Positions 9,391 to 18,794 of a stretch of 64,000 nucleotides of DNA are shown piece after piece. Location of the stretch: NCBI GenBank assembly GCA_001766655.1, contig MJCC01000001.1, positions 1,488,848 through 1,552,847 of the forward strand, given 5' to 3'. The position numbers and the translations under genes are program-made. The notes beneath the pieces were generated by a model. The model worked only from the letters and a program-made list of their open reading frames with translations, made no database searches and had not been told where the DNA came from. Origin of the DNA: Phytomonas francai (lineage: Eukaryota > Euglenozoa > Kinetoplastea > Trypanosomatida > Trypanosomatidae). Within the stretch, counting starts at the first letter, position 1, and each line of letters opens with the position of its first letter.

Positions 9391-10479
9391 CTATGAGATG
9401 TGCCTCGCGCCTCTGCCTCTATTCCGTCGAAAGCGCTGAGCTTTGTGAGAGGTGTATTCGGCGTTCTTCTCCGACTCTGGAGTTCCATCCGCCGTAGTGG
9501 CGACCCACCGCGACGCGTGTCCGCGGGTGCACTGGTTCTTCAACGAGCACGGTCGTTTGCCGTCGTCCGGGTCGTGGCTGAAGCGGCAATTCGCCTGTCT
9601 GCAGTGGTGGTGCGTGTACTGGCAGCAGAGCCGCGTCCGCCACACGTCCACCTCCTCCAGGGGGGCGCCGGCGTCCCTTTTCTCCTCCGCGGCAGGGCGC
9701 TGCTCTCGCCCCTGTTCTCGTTTCTTTTCTTCCTCCTCCTGCTCCTCCTCCTCTTCCCGTCTCGTGAGCTGCGCGAGGCGCTTCTCGGCCGCGAGAATCA
9801 ACGGCGCGTGGGAGTCCAAGTCGAGGACCGCCTGCAGCGTCTCGAGCGCCTTTTTCAGGCCGTCCTCGTCTCGCTGGGTGTCGGGGTCTTTGAACGGGAT
9901 CGGGCAGAGCGCGATGTCCGGGTGCGAGCACTTGGACGGGGAATCGTCCACGATAATCGTGTTGACGCTGTGGAAGCTCTTGGGGTACGCGTCGAAGATC
10001 TTTTGGAGGTCTTTCAGGGTACCGAACGGGTTCTCTGGAGTTGGCCGCGGGATGCACGCGTCGCGGTGCCACTTGAAAAGAAGACGATCCTGATAGCCAT
10101 CGAAGACGCTTTCGATGATTAGATTCGAGGATCTCTCCAGGCCACTGGTCCATACCGCAACCACAAAATTTGAAAACGCGAATTTCAGAAACTCTTTCGC
10201 ATATGGGCGGTGCACGAAACTGCCGCGCCCACGTGCCACAAGGACGCCATTCAGGTCCAACACGAGCAGAAACGCCCGCTTCACAAAATGCCTCGGTACA
10301 TTGATGTCGTACCCTTGTGTGGTATACACAGTAATAAAATCATCTGAGATGCTCACCACAGCACCAATCTCAACCCTTCCGTTTGGAAAGCAAACCCGCA
10401 CATACTGTTCTTTTTCGAAATGCTCGCTGGGCACTAACGCGCTGTGGAGTCGCGTTGAACTTGTTAAGTTGATGCTCAT
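9391..10479 (-). CDS. FCP1/NLI-like phosphatase domain fused to CCCH zinc fingers, 362 aa
   Basis: Residues about 65-200 form an FCP1/NIF-type HAD domain. Motif I reads DLNGV at 75-79, motif II is WTS at 110-112, and the acidic pair DD lies at 178-179. The usual motif is DxDxT, so the second Asp is Asn (N77) and the Thr is Val (V79). The nucleophile D75 and the acidic pair remain. After a Glu-rich linker (about 240-270) come two Cys/His clusters: C286, C293, C298, H302 (CCCH spacing 6-4-3) and C311, C317, H321. A basic RG-containing tail ends the protein. This suggests an RNA-binding protein with a phosphatase-like domain that is inactive or of altered activity. A related DLNG variant exists in plant FCP1-like proteins as far as I recall. 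Start at the first ATG after the acceptor at 10548-10549; the longer frame begins with GTG. Confidence 0.85.
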   Translation of the reverse strand: MSINLTSSTRLHSALVPSEHFEKEQYVRVCFPNGRVEIGAVVSISDDFITVYTTQGYDINVPRHFVKRAFLLVLDLNGVLVARGRGSFVHRPYAKEFLKFAFSNFVVAVWTSGLERSSNLIIESVFDGYQDRLLFKWHRDACIPRPTPENPFGTLKDLQKIFDAYPKSFHSVNTIIVDDSPSKCSHPDIALCPIPFKDPDTQRDEDGLKKALETLQAVLDLDSHAPLILAAEKRLAQLTRREEEEEQEEEEKKREQGREQRPAAEEKRDAGAPLEEVDVWRTRLCCQYTHHHCRQANCRFSHDPDDGKRPCSLKNQCTRGHASRWVATTADGTPESEKNAEYTSHKAQRFRRNRGRGARHIS

Positions 10480-10802
10480 GTTGATCACAGATTATGTGAA
10501 CTTTTTTAAATTTTTTTTTACGATTTTTGGTTTGCTTGTAAAAGCTTCTAAACACCAATGAAGAAAAAAAAGAAAGGGTGTGACAGAAAAGAGAAAAGGA
10601 TGGCCATCCGAGTCAGGAAAAAAGGATGTCACCTTTAAAGAGGACATAAAGTGTCACCACCTTCATAAAGGGGAAAAAACAGCACCCAGATATATGAGTC
10701 ATGGTGTCGAAAAAGTGAAATAAAGATGGAGTCCGGTAAAATGACATATCATCGTATTTGAAGAAGTGGGAAGATGATAGCCTCTTTCTACAGAGACATA
10801 TA
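10480..10802. other. Intergenic region
   Basis: It holds the purine-rich (minus-strand pyrimidine) tract at 10559-10608 and the acceptor at 10548-10549. No gene is seen. Confidence 0.5.
10548..10549 (-). promoter_or_regulatory. Predicted spliced-leader acceptor AG, FCP1-like gene
   Basis: On the minus strand a long C/T tract with an unbroken T8 run ends TTGGTGTTTAG here. The first ATG downstream is at 10479. Confidence 0.7.
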
Positions 10803-12761
10803 TTACCAAATTCTATTCTTCTGGTGTCGGTTCCACCGGTATTGCACTATGATGAGCAGAATCAGCAACATAACGTGAAAAGGTGATATGAATCGACTTA
10901 AAGGCCTCATCATCTGTGGCCATGTCAGCTCATACCAAGTAGAAGGTGGAAAATGGGATGAGGCAGCATCCTTCCTGTTTCTAATGTCTTTTTCTGCACC
11001 GGGTTGTGCGTTGTTGCCGTACATGTCCTCCATATGATGCTTAATGAGATTCTTTAGACATTTGTCAATGGTGGCCACCTTTTGAAACGCTTTCGGGGCT
11101 CCTAGATTTTTAGCAGCGGATGATGCATTAAACATGTTCCCCTCAAGGGCTGCCTCTTTGAGACTTTGATTAAGCCTTTCTTCTTCTTCCATGAGTGCTT
11201 GATTAGATTTACGAATCTCTGATAATTCCTCCTGTGAAAGCAAACGGAGCTGGATGCTTCCATGTTTAACGAGCGTCATAAGGATAGATAAGATGACGTT
11301 GTTGACCTCTGGGGTTTCCCAGTAAAAATAGGGCACGGGCACACTCTTAAAGTCATCGGGCCGCCGAAGAAACTCACGAAGTTCGTCGATATCAATGTAG
11401 TTTAATACATCTTCAACACCAAGGCCACCTATGTTGCTGTCATCTTTACCTCTCTCCCTCTCTTGGTTTTTGGCTGACCAAATCCATTGGCTAGATGAGA
11501 AATGCTCGACCCAAGCGCTTAGGTGCGTGGAACGCGAATACACGGAAAAACTTGGCAGGCGGCTAAACATACGCGTCTCCCGCATCCGTACGAAAAGTAT
11601 GAGGGGGCTACAGCTCACAATACTGTTGTGCCCCTCCTCACAAATCCGTCGGTAGATCGCCGGGAGCAGATCGAACGCCACCCCGTACGCCTCACACGAT
11701 TCACACTTTTCCGAGTACCGATAGACCACCGCGGTGGGCAGGACTTGCTTCCACGGATGATGCCGGAAGAACGTGCGGGTTGGGATCGGCACCTGCTTCT
11801 TCGACGTGGGTGGGGCCTGAGGTCGCATCACGACGACTGTCGGCTTGGGAATCTTCTGAGGCGGCCCAATAACTTCATCTAAATCGACCCAGGGAAGGAG
11901 CGGCGGCGGCGGCGATAGCTGTGAAAGTTCCTCGTCCACACGGTCCCACAGGCGCTGGACGAGCTGCAGAAGACGCTCCACACGAGCCTCCGAGAACTCA
12001 GGGAACGAAAAGCTGCGAATGATGGTTCCGCGATAGACGTGATCCTGATACACCAGAAGCGCCTTCTGAAAGACGGAAGGATTCACAATCAGCCAGGGCT
12101 TCCGCGCGAGGACGTCGCGGGCATGCTGGGCGTATATCGGCGCAGTCTTCTTCCAGAAGCACATCTCGACACTTTCACAGGCTGCTTCCCTCGTATTATT
12201 CTGAGATGAGTCCAACTCCTTGGCGCTAGAATTAGCCGCCTTCGACTCTACAAGGGAGGCAATCGACTCATTCGTGAAGGCCTCGATCTTTGAAATGACG
12301 TTTTGGTAGGTAAAGGGATGCATACCGACGCTTCGATTTGCCCGTAACCACATTTCGATTTCAGGTAAAAGAGACAGTATCGCTAGCGCATGGCGAGGTT
12401 CGTAGAGGCGGAGAAAATGGCGTGGGTCTGGTAGCTTTGAAGGAATTCCCCGACGCAAGTTCGCGTGGGCTGCCTGCATCGCTTTTGCTTCCTCTTTTGT
12501 ATCATAGGTATCCCAGTCTATCCGACCGGCGGAACCCTCCCCGCCAACGCTCTTCGCAGGGCAGCTGAACGAGTGCAGCTGCGTCCATACCTTAAAAGAT
12601 GCACTTAGCCAAAACGACAAAGTTGGTACCGGGCATACGTCTAGTGTATTGAGCCCCTCCTGTGGCGGCTGAGCCACATCGAATACACCACCTAATGTCG
12701 CTCCTGGTGAGAACAACCAGCATGTAAGGATTAAAATAGGGAAAAAATAAACCCTAATCAT
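10803..12761 (-). CDS. Type I membrane protein with thioredoxin-like CxxC segment, 652 aa
   Basis: It begins with a strong signal peptide (residues 1-20) and ends with a membrane helix at about 626-642 followed by a short basic tail, so most of it should lie in the secretory lumen. Residues about 330-430 resemble a thioredoxin fold: a strand reaching C353-E-S-C356, then helices and strands with a PSF segment in the place of the cis-proline loop. A role in disulfide exchange in the ER or another endomembrane is inferred. A proline-rich stretch lies near 280-320 and a coiled coil near 535-570. The frame is open to 12983 (TTG), with an ATG at 12962. An internal splice acceptor at 12811-12812 with no ATG before 12761, plus the signal peptide, support the shorter form. 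Confidence 0.75.
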   Translation of the reverse strand: MIRVYFFPILILTCWLFSPGATLGGVFDVAQPPQEGLNTLDVCPVPTLSFWLSASFKVWTQLHSFSCPAKSVGGEGSAGRIDWDTYDTKEEAKAMQAAHANLRRGIPSKLPDPRHFLRLYEPRHALAILSLLPEIEMWLRANRSVGMHPFTYQNVISKIEAFTNESIASLVESKAANSSAKELDSSQNNTREAACESVEMCFWKKTAPIYAQHARDVLARKPWLIVNPSVFQKALLVYQDHVYRGTIIRSFSFPEFSEARVERLLQLVQRLWDRVDEELSQLSPPPPLLPWVDLDEVIGPPQKIPKPTVVVMRPQAPPTSKKQVPIPTRTFFRHHPWKQVLPTAVVYRYSEKCESCEAYGVAFDLLPAIYRRICEEGHNSIVSCSPLILFVRMRETRMFSRLPSFSVYSRSTHLSAWVEHFSSSQWIWSAKNQERERGKDDSNIGGLGVEDVLNYIDIDELREFLRRPDDFKSVPVPYFYWETPEVNNVILSILMTLVKHGSIQLRLLSQEELSEIRKSNQALMEEEERLNQSLKEAALEGNMFNASSAAKNLGAPKAFQKVATIDKCLKNLIKHHMEDMYGNNAQPGAEKDIRNRKDAASSHFPPSTWYELTWPQMMRPLSRFISPFHVMLLILLIIVQYRWNRHQKNRIW

Positions 12762-13356
12762 GATAAAAGTTACTTCTATGTTTTTAAAAGCAAGCTGTAG
12801 TGGCGGTTCCCTATCGAACGAATCACACAAAGAAAGACCTACTAAAAACAGTTTGAGGATCCCTTCTAAATCCTTCATTTCATATGAAATAGGGAAATCA
12901 AAATAGGATCGTAAAAGCATCCATTTCAACGCGGTATTGAACTTTTTATCCACCATTTCCATTCTTTCCCAAAACAAAAACAAAAAATAATTGGATTCCT
13001 CTCCTTCTCATACAACCTAGATACATGCACAGTGTTCTAATGATCAAAGGCATTCCTACTTGAACATAGGAAAAAGGATTTTTATTGGATCCTTTGTGAA
13101 TGAATGCTTCACATCGCTGGATGTTTCAATATCCTCGAAATGCTTGGACCTTATATAAAATTGGTTTCGACTGCCATAGATCCCGTGAACGAAGAGGAGG
13201 AGAAAAAAGTAAATCATTATATTTTATTTGTTAAAATATATATATATATATATATATATACTATATATGAATGCTTTATATGCATTGCCATAACGTTTCT
13301 TTCCTCTCTCCCCCTTCAGAATATATATAGTTGTAGATATATCCATCTTTGCTAGG
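12762..13356. other. Intergenic region with TA repeat
   Basis: Between the thioredoxin-like gene and the E1 stop. A (TA)n tract lies at 13236-13260. The open frame over 12762-12983 is treated as 5' UTR. No other gene is seen. Confidence 0.5.
12811..12812 (-). promoter_or_regulatory. Predicted spliced-leader acceptor AG inside the long frame of the thioredoxin-like gene
   Basis: The minus strand reads a T-rich tract (GGTCTTTCTTTGTGTG, then TTCGTTCGATAG). The next ATG is at 12761. A second acceptor at 12964-12965 after TTTTTTGTTTTTGTTTTGGG would leave only one base of UTR before the ATG at 12962, so it is less likely to be the main one. Confidence 0.5.
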
Positions 13357-16300
13357 TCATGACTTAATGCAAAGACAGATGGGCGCCGTTTCGACCTCCA
13401 CCTCGTCTACGGTAGTGTCGCCGTCGTCTGCGGATACCATAACGGTAAGATCAAAGAACTGTGTACGGCCTTCCCAAAAGCTATTCTGGAAAGTTGCATC
13501 CCCTATCTCTGTGCGTTTTTGTTTCTCAATCAAGCTCATCAAAGACGCGTGAGTGTTGGGGTGGGAAGGAAGGCCGTTCCAGAGGAGACCTTTGCCCAGA
13601 CCGAGGCCATCAATGTCGTACTCAAATCCCGCATCCGCGGGAAGTGTTCTGTTTAGCACTGCCAACAACCTCTGTGTGAACCCGTGCACCGTCGTCGAAG
13701 GGGAGACGTCGATCTTAATCGAATCATACTTGGTGAACCCATCCGGGATGCAGATCAGCTTCTTTTTATAGGTTATATCCTGCTCAGGGAGGTATGTCGA
13801 GACGATCTTGGTGCGATGCCGCACCGGGGCGTCGCGCTCAAAGAGGACGTAGTTATTCGTGCCCACATCGATCATGCCGTTTCGCAGCGCCGCCACGTCC
13901 TTTCCCTGCAGGACCTTGAAAAGCTCGATGAGGGCGAGCCCCGTGACCGCGGCGGTCGTCGTCATCACCGCCGGGATGATCTTCCCGGCGACCATCTTCA
14001 CCTTTATACGATCCTGCGGGGGGATGTGGTAGTTCGCCGCGCGGAGATTGCTCGCCGCGGCAATGAAGTCGATCTGGAAGTTGTCGTCATCGTCCTTCTC
14101 GAACTCGAGCGGGGTCGCCTTGGAGGAGCGCGAGCACCTGTCCGCGAGCGCGACCACCTCCTCGAGCAGTCCGCCGAGCCTGGCCTCCTGCGCGGGGAGG
14201 CTGACCTCGCCGATCGGCGTCGCCTCCGCGGCGACGTCCTCGTCGAGGCCCTCGACCGCGCGCGCGACGTACTCGGGCATCCGGCTCGCCAAAAGTTCGG
14301 ACCGCAGCCAGGCCGTCGTGCGGTAGGCCTGCATCCAGCGATTGCACTCGTCGTTATGGCGGGCCTCGTACTTGGGCGGGTGGAGGCCGAGCATGCAGGC
14401 GTACAGGTTCGCCGCCGAGATGACAAAGTTCACCACGTCCGTACTGTCTAGGAGGTTGCCAGGGTCGACCTCGAGCGCCTGCGGGTATCGCCGATGGCCA
14501 GACCAAAAGGGCTCGCCATTTTTTTTCTTAGAGTCCTTTGGAAAGCACGTCTGCAGGTCGTAGATGCGGTCACGGAAGAGTTTAAACATCGTATTAAGGG
14601 CCATCTGAACGCAGGTCGACATACTGGGACCTTGGGCCAGGATTTCGAGGGTTTGCTTGAGACTCTTCAGTGGGCTGAGGTGCTTTTCGACCAGGCTAAG
14701 CCTTTCACCGTCGCTCTTGGCCGCCTTCAGCTCGTCCCGGATACGCGCGACGAAGGCCTCGGGCTCCTCCATAATCTGCCTCGCAGCGTTTATCGGCGAT
14801 ACGAAGAGATCGTCAAACTGGGCGCGCGCCCACTCAATGCAGTGGTCGTAGATATAGGGGAAATTACGCAGCGTGCACATCGGGATGCCGCCCGTCTGAT
14901 CGGCGGTGCCGCCGTCCGCGTAGGAGGTCGTCCTCCCCGGTACGATGATATCCACGTTGCCGCCGGTGCCCATCGTTCCCGATTCCACCAGCACCTTGTG
15001 GAAGCGCACGCACTGCTGATCCACGTACAGGCGCGTCTCCATGTTGTCAAGGGCGTTCACCACCACGTCGAGATTCTGCCAGAAAAGATCAGAGTAGAGG
15101 TGCTCGGTGGTGGTGCCGATAAAATCTTGGCGAGGGTCGATCTTGGCGTTAGGGTTGATTTGCCGCATACGAGCCCCCGCGGCGGCGGACTTGGACTGCC
15201 CGACATTTTCTTCACGAAAAAGGAACTGGCGGCTGAGGTTCGAAACCTCAATGCGGTCGTTGTCGGTGACGATCAGAGAGCCGCGTTCGCCGCAGGCGAT
15301 GCCGCAGAGCGCGAAGTTCTTGAGGTTCTCACAGCCCAGTGCCCCACAGCCCACCTGGAAGATTTTCAGATTCGCCAGCCTCTCATGGAAGGACTTTCCA
15401 AAAATCGCGATAAGGTTGCTGTGGCGGCTGTTTGGGGCACTAAACTCCGGGCTGCCATAGCTTGGTAAGTCGGGAAGCACCGCCTCCATCGAGAGGTGAA
15501 ACCACTGGTGAATGGGGGTGTACTTGCCCGTGATTTTGACCACCTCCTGCGCAACCACGGCGCCAATGAAGGATGCAAGAGGCTGCAGCTCGACCGCCGC
15601 GATCAGTGCTTCTTTCCGAATCGAATCCTCGTTGATTTTGTCAACCACAAGGGGCACCGGTGGCTGTGGGGGCGGCTTCTTAAAGGGGAACTCGGCCTTC
15701 TCTGGCGCGATAGGGGCAAGGGACTCCCTTACGCTGAGCCTCGGCTTGGCCTTGTTTTCGTTGACAATGGTACGCGCCAACGCGACGACGCCCTCAGCAT
15801 CCGCCCGGCTGTGCAGAACGGGTAGACGCCCTTTATGCGTATCCGCGAAGCGCAGCAGGGCGTTAATGAAAAGATGCGTTTGGGACTCCTCTGCGTTGTC
15901 CATCATCTGACTAACCTGCACAAAGTCGCCGGGGGCGGGCAGGCACTCCTGCAGTGGGCGGAACGTCAGCGGGATGGTCTCCTTCATCTCGTGGAGGAAG
16001 CCGCCCGTTTCGTAGGCGCTGTATCCCTGATCATCAAAGGACGGGTACACACGCACGGTGTTCCGTGGATCGCTCAGGCATACAACCCCGTCAAACTCAC
16101 AGTTGTTGATGCTCTCGCCGTTTGGCTTGACGAGACCGACCACATCCGTGAGTTTAATCCGAGTGTAGTCCCGCAACGCGCCGGGGGTCTGCCCTTCCGG
16201 GGTTTCAAAGCGGACGCGGCTGTAGCGATCCCCCGCCTTGTCCGTTAACGTAGTGATCTCCATTATGGACTTCTGCAGCATCGGCCGGCCGTCGACGTCG

Positions 16301-16830
16301 TTGATGACAAAGGAAGAGCCGTGGTCGACAAACACCGAGCCCACAGCGGCGGTCTGCAATGCCAAAATAAAGGAGATTACCGGTTTGTGGTTGCGGCAGA
16401 AATGATCCCAACGAATGAGCGTCTCTGTGGAGAGGTCAAGGGCATCAGAAGTGATAATGAGTACCGTATTCTGCGCGATAACCGCCTCGCTTAACTCAGT
16501 AACAACCCGCACGCGCGTATTAGGGTTAAGCTCCGCGATGTACGCACAAGATGCCTCTGCAAGCGTTTTACTCGCCGTGATGGTGTGCTCCCCCACGGCA
16601 AAGTTCACCCCCATATGCGCTAGGGTAGCCTTCCTCGGGTCGTACAACTGGATCGTATGCACGCCAGCCAACGACAAATTCTTGGCGATTTCAATGCCCA
16701 CCGCGCCACAGCCAAGAATAAGCACCTTGAAGGAAATAAGCTTAGCCATGGTTTCCAGGCCATAAGTGCCGATGGTGCGACTCTGCCGGTCGAGGAACTT
16801 GTGATCAATTTGCTGCACTGCGTCAGACAT
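13357..16830 (-). CDS. UBA1: Ubiquitin-activating enzyme E1, 1157 aa
   Basis: It adenylates the ubiquitin C-terminus with ATP and passes it through a thioester to E2 enzymes; cytosolic and nuclear. The two-fold E1 architecture is complete. The first adenylation-like half has GCGAVG at 40-45 after the RQSRTIGTYG opening. The active half has GCGALG near 494 and the DNDRIEVSNLSRQFLF stretch that binds ATP-Mg. The catalytic cysteine is C652 in PMCTLRNFP. The C-terminal ubiquitin-fold domain lies at about 1050-1157. The length is slightly above the usual 1020-1060, with an extra acidic segment near 900-930. GC content rises sharply over about 13800-15300, which produces long antisense open frames that are not genes. 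Trypanosomatids usually carry two E1 paralogues. Confidence 0.97.
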   Translation of the reverse strand: MSDAVQQIDHKFLDRQSRTIGTYGLETMAKLISFKVLILGCGAVGIEIAKNLSLAGVHTIQLYDPRKATLAHMGVNFAVGEHTITASKTLAEASCAYIAELNPNTRVRVVTELSEAVIAQNTVLIITSDALDLSTETLIRWDHFCRNHKPVISFILALQTAAVGSVFVDHGSSFVINDVDGRPMLQKSIMEITTLTDKAGDRYSRVRFETPEGQTPGALRDYTRIKLTDVVGLVKPNGESINNCEFDGVVCLSDPRNTVRVYPSFDDQGYSAYETGGFLHEMKETIPLTFRPLQECLPAPGDFVQVSQMMDNAEESQTHLFINALLRFADTHKGRLPVLHSRADAEGVVALARTIVNENKAKPRLSVRESLAPIAPEKAEFPFKKPPPQPPVPLVVDKINEDSIRKEALIAAVELQPLASFIGAVVAQEVVKITGKYTPIHQWFHLSMEAVLPDLPSYGSPEFSAPNSRHSNLIAIFGKSFHERLANLKIFQVGCGALGCENLKNFALCGIACGERGSLIVTDNDRIEVSNLSRQFLFREENVGQSKSAAAGARMRQINPNAKIDPRQDFIGTTTEHLYSDLFWQNLDVVVNALDNMETRLYVDQQCVRFHKVLVESGTMGTGGNVDIIVPGRTTSYADGGTADQTGGIPMCTLRNFPYIYDHCIEWARAQFDDLFVSPINAARQIMEEPEAFVARIRDELKAAKSDGERLSLVEKHLSPLKSLKQTLEILAQGPSMSTCVQMALNTMFKLFRDRIYDLQTCFPKDSKKKNGEPFWSGHRRYPQALEVDPGNLLDSTDVVNFVISAANLYACMLGLHPPKYEARHNDECNRWMQAYRTTAWLRSELLASRMPEYVARAVEGLDEDVAAEATPIGEVSLPAQEARLGGLLEEVVALADRCSRSSKATPLEFEKDDDDNFQIDFIAAASNLRAANYHIPPQDRIKVKMVAGKIIPAVMTTTAAVTGLALIELFKVLQGKDVAALRNGMIDVGTNNYVLFERDAPVRHRTKIVSTYLPEQDITYKKKLICIPDGFTKYDSIKIDVSPSTTVHGFTQRLLAVLNRTLPADAGFEYDIDGLGLGKGLLWNGLPSHPNTHASLMSLIEKQKRTEIGDATFQNSFWEGRTQFFDLTVMVSADDGDTTVDEVEVETAPICLCIKS

Positions 16831-17525
16831 TTGATTCAGTTCGTTTCGATCCTATAGATTTTTCCTTTATTAATGTGCCTTATGATCTGTTCTGTATTCG
16901 CAAGAAGACCTTAGAAGCGTGTTACTTTTAAAATGTATTTACTAGTAGTAATAATGCGATATATTCTTTTCTCGATTGTTTTCGGCAACCAAGGGGGAAA
17001 TTTCAGAAGCAGGGGAAAAAAATAAGCAGATCGATAAAAAGCAATTTCACTTCAATCACCCATCAAAAAAAAAAAAAGCAAAAATCAAATCTGTAACCCT
17101 GTTTTAGTTCTCTTTTTGGATCTCTTTATGCTATAAATTGACAGAATTGATTACGGATAGTCAAAATATAGAAAAAGAAACACGTGGAAATAGACAAACG
17201 AAGCCTTCATCTTCGGTTTTTGCAAATTTAAAAAATCAAAATATGGATGATAACGCAAATTTACTCAAACTATAGAACGCTATCTGGGTGAGCGTACCAT
17301 TATCGTCAATAGAACACAGAATTGAGCGTTTCAACGATCGCTAACTCAATGACTTGAGATATGCTGGCAGCAACAAAAGATAGGATTAACCTTACACAGT
17401 GACAAGCCATGTTTAAACACAAACACACCCTGCTTAGGTAGGAGGGGGGGAAAAAATTATCAGCAGCATTCGTAATCAGTAAAATCGGATGTAAATATTG
17501 TTGTGAGGTGTACCCTCTTACTATA
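16831..17525. other. Intergenic region, no gene seen
   Basis: AT-rich. Purine-rich stretches at about 16990-17020 and 17065-17080 would be pyrimidine tracts for E1 trans-splicing. A G run of 8 (17438-17445) lies near the 3' end of the next gene. Confidence 0.5.
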
Positions 17526-18509
17526 TCAAAATTTAGAAAATACACAAACCCGTATGGGATAGGATCGCTCCTGACCACCAGCTACACACTGCGTTAGCAA
17601 ATTCGAAAACAACATCCGAAAGCCCCCCTCACTAAGGAGGTGACGGCCACGGTACAAGAAGGAATACCGGTTAATATTTCCCGTCAAAAAACATTCCTCC
17701 ATAAGGATTTTCACAAGACACTCCATGAGGAGCATCGGTGTCTGCTCGCTAATTTTGTTTAAAGAATCTAAGCTGTACTCTAGGATTGGCGGGGGTGAGG
17801 TCTTGGTAACCCGAGACGCCTCGTAGTAGTACAACTCTGCGTTGGCGGCCTCCGTGGCGGGCACTCCCCCCAGTCGTTCCTTTCCACCTCCTTGTTCTTC
17901 GTTATCTTGCCAGAGAGAAGGCCCATTATCATCCGGTGGGGGTAGGGGTATCGCGCCAGGGAGCCCAGAGGGGCGGTTCGGGCGCGTTATCCCGGGCTCG
18001 CGAAAGACCCCGAGCCGGACTCTTTCCTCGAGGGCAACCGCCGCGTGGGTTCCCTCTTCAAGGCCGCTCGTCCCCTCATCGTCGGGCCGCCATGAAAACC
18101 AAAAGGAGGGCTGCACGAAGAGCAGCGTGTGCCGGCACGAGTCCGCGCAGGTGACACTCACCGCCGCCCTCCCAAGGCCAAAGAAGACTGAGGTCGGAGA
18201 ATCCCCCCTGTGAATGCGAACCCCCCCGCTGGGAGACGCGCTAGGTTGGGAAGGGCCGGAAATTATCGGGGGCGCGCAGGACAGCTCTTCCTTAGGTGTG
18301 GCTAATGCACCCGCCCCATCCACCCGGCGGACTCGCTTCCGCAGTGGGGTATAGGCATCCAAATGGCACCCATCACGTACGCGCTTAATAGTCTCTAATG
18401 AAGGGCTTTTGCACTTTAAACCATTTGTTGGGTGCATTATTTGAGAAAAACTGGAAATACTATGCTCTGGGGGCCCAAATGGGCTTACAAAGGTGGCCCT
18501 CATGTGCAT
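17526..18509 (-). CDS. Hypothetical protein with disordered middle, 327 aa
   Basis: Not recognised. The first 100 residues are polar and basic (a KRVRR cluster could be a nuclear signal). Residues about 100-150 may form a small ordered region (VTCADSCRHTLLFVQPSFWF). The middle is P, G and E-rich, and the last 80 residues look helical, with repeated LLMECLVKILMEE-type hydrophobic spacing. A pyrimidine tract on the minus strand (plus 18540-18553) and an AG at 18513-18514 sit right before the ATG at 18509. A second ATG two codons on (18503) is possible. GC is high at about 17830-18250. Confidence 0.7.
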   Translation of the reverse strand: MHMRATFVSPFGPPEHSISSFSQIMHPTNGLKCKSPSLETIKRVRDGCHLDAYTPLRKRVRRVDGAGALATPKEELSCAPPIISGPSQPSASPSGGVRIHRGDSPTSVFFGLGRAAVSVTCADSCRHTLLFVQPSFWFSWRPDDEGTSGLEEGTHAAVALEERVRLGVFREPGITRPNRPSGLPGAIPLPPPDDNGPSLWQDNEEQGGGKERLGGVPATEAANAELYYYEASRVTKTSPPPILEYSLDSLNKISEQTPMLLMECLVKILMEECFLTGNINRYSFLYRGRHLLSEGGFRMLFSNLLTQCVAGGQERSYPIRVCVFSKF

Positions 18510-18794
18510 ATACTTTATTTGTTGATGTGTTATAATGCGGGGAAAAAAAAGGATGTGTGATAAAAAAAATTAAAATAGAAATATTGTACATACAGTCTGT
18601 TATTGTTAATTTATTCAACGCAAACAAAAACAGTGGATACCATACCTCTTATTCCGTTTGAAATAGACATCATTTAATTCCTACAGATTTCATTTCTTCT
18701 TTATACACTACTATCCTATAAAAATACCACTACTACTAATAATAGTAAGAGGAATAATAAGAATGTACAAAACTCAAGAAGCATGGGAAAGGGT

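Noticed and set aside
9400..10122. Plus-strand frames of 240 and 213 codons and a 244-codon alternative minus-strand frame
   Set aside because: Shadows of the FCP1/zinc-finger gene in a GC-rich patch; no recognisable motif.
13290..13320. Strong plus-strand pyrimidine tract followed by AG near 13319
   Set aside because: No plus-strand gene follows it; it lies in the 3' region of minus-strand E1.
15225..15260. GGTTCGAAACC, resembling a tRNA B box
   Set aside because: It lies inside the E1 coding sequence at a conserved motif, with no matching A box or cloverleaf.
13684..15468. Long plus-strand open frames (255 and 324 codons) across E1
   Set aside because: They are antisense to the well-supported E1 gene, occur only in its GC-rich part, and read as R/A/G/L-rich low-quality protein with no domain.
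17306..17578. 90-codon minus-strand frame overlapping the end of the 327-aa gene
   Set aside because: Overlaps the end of a better gene in another frame; no motif or acceptor.
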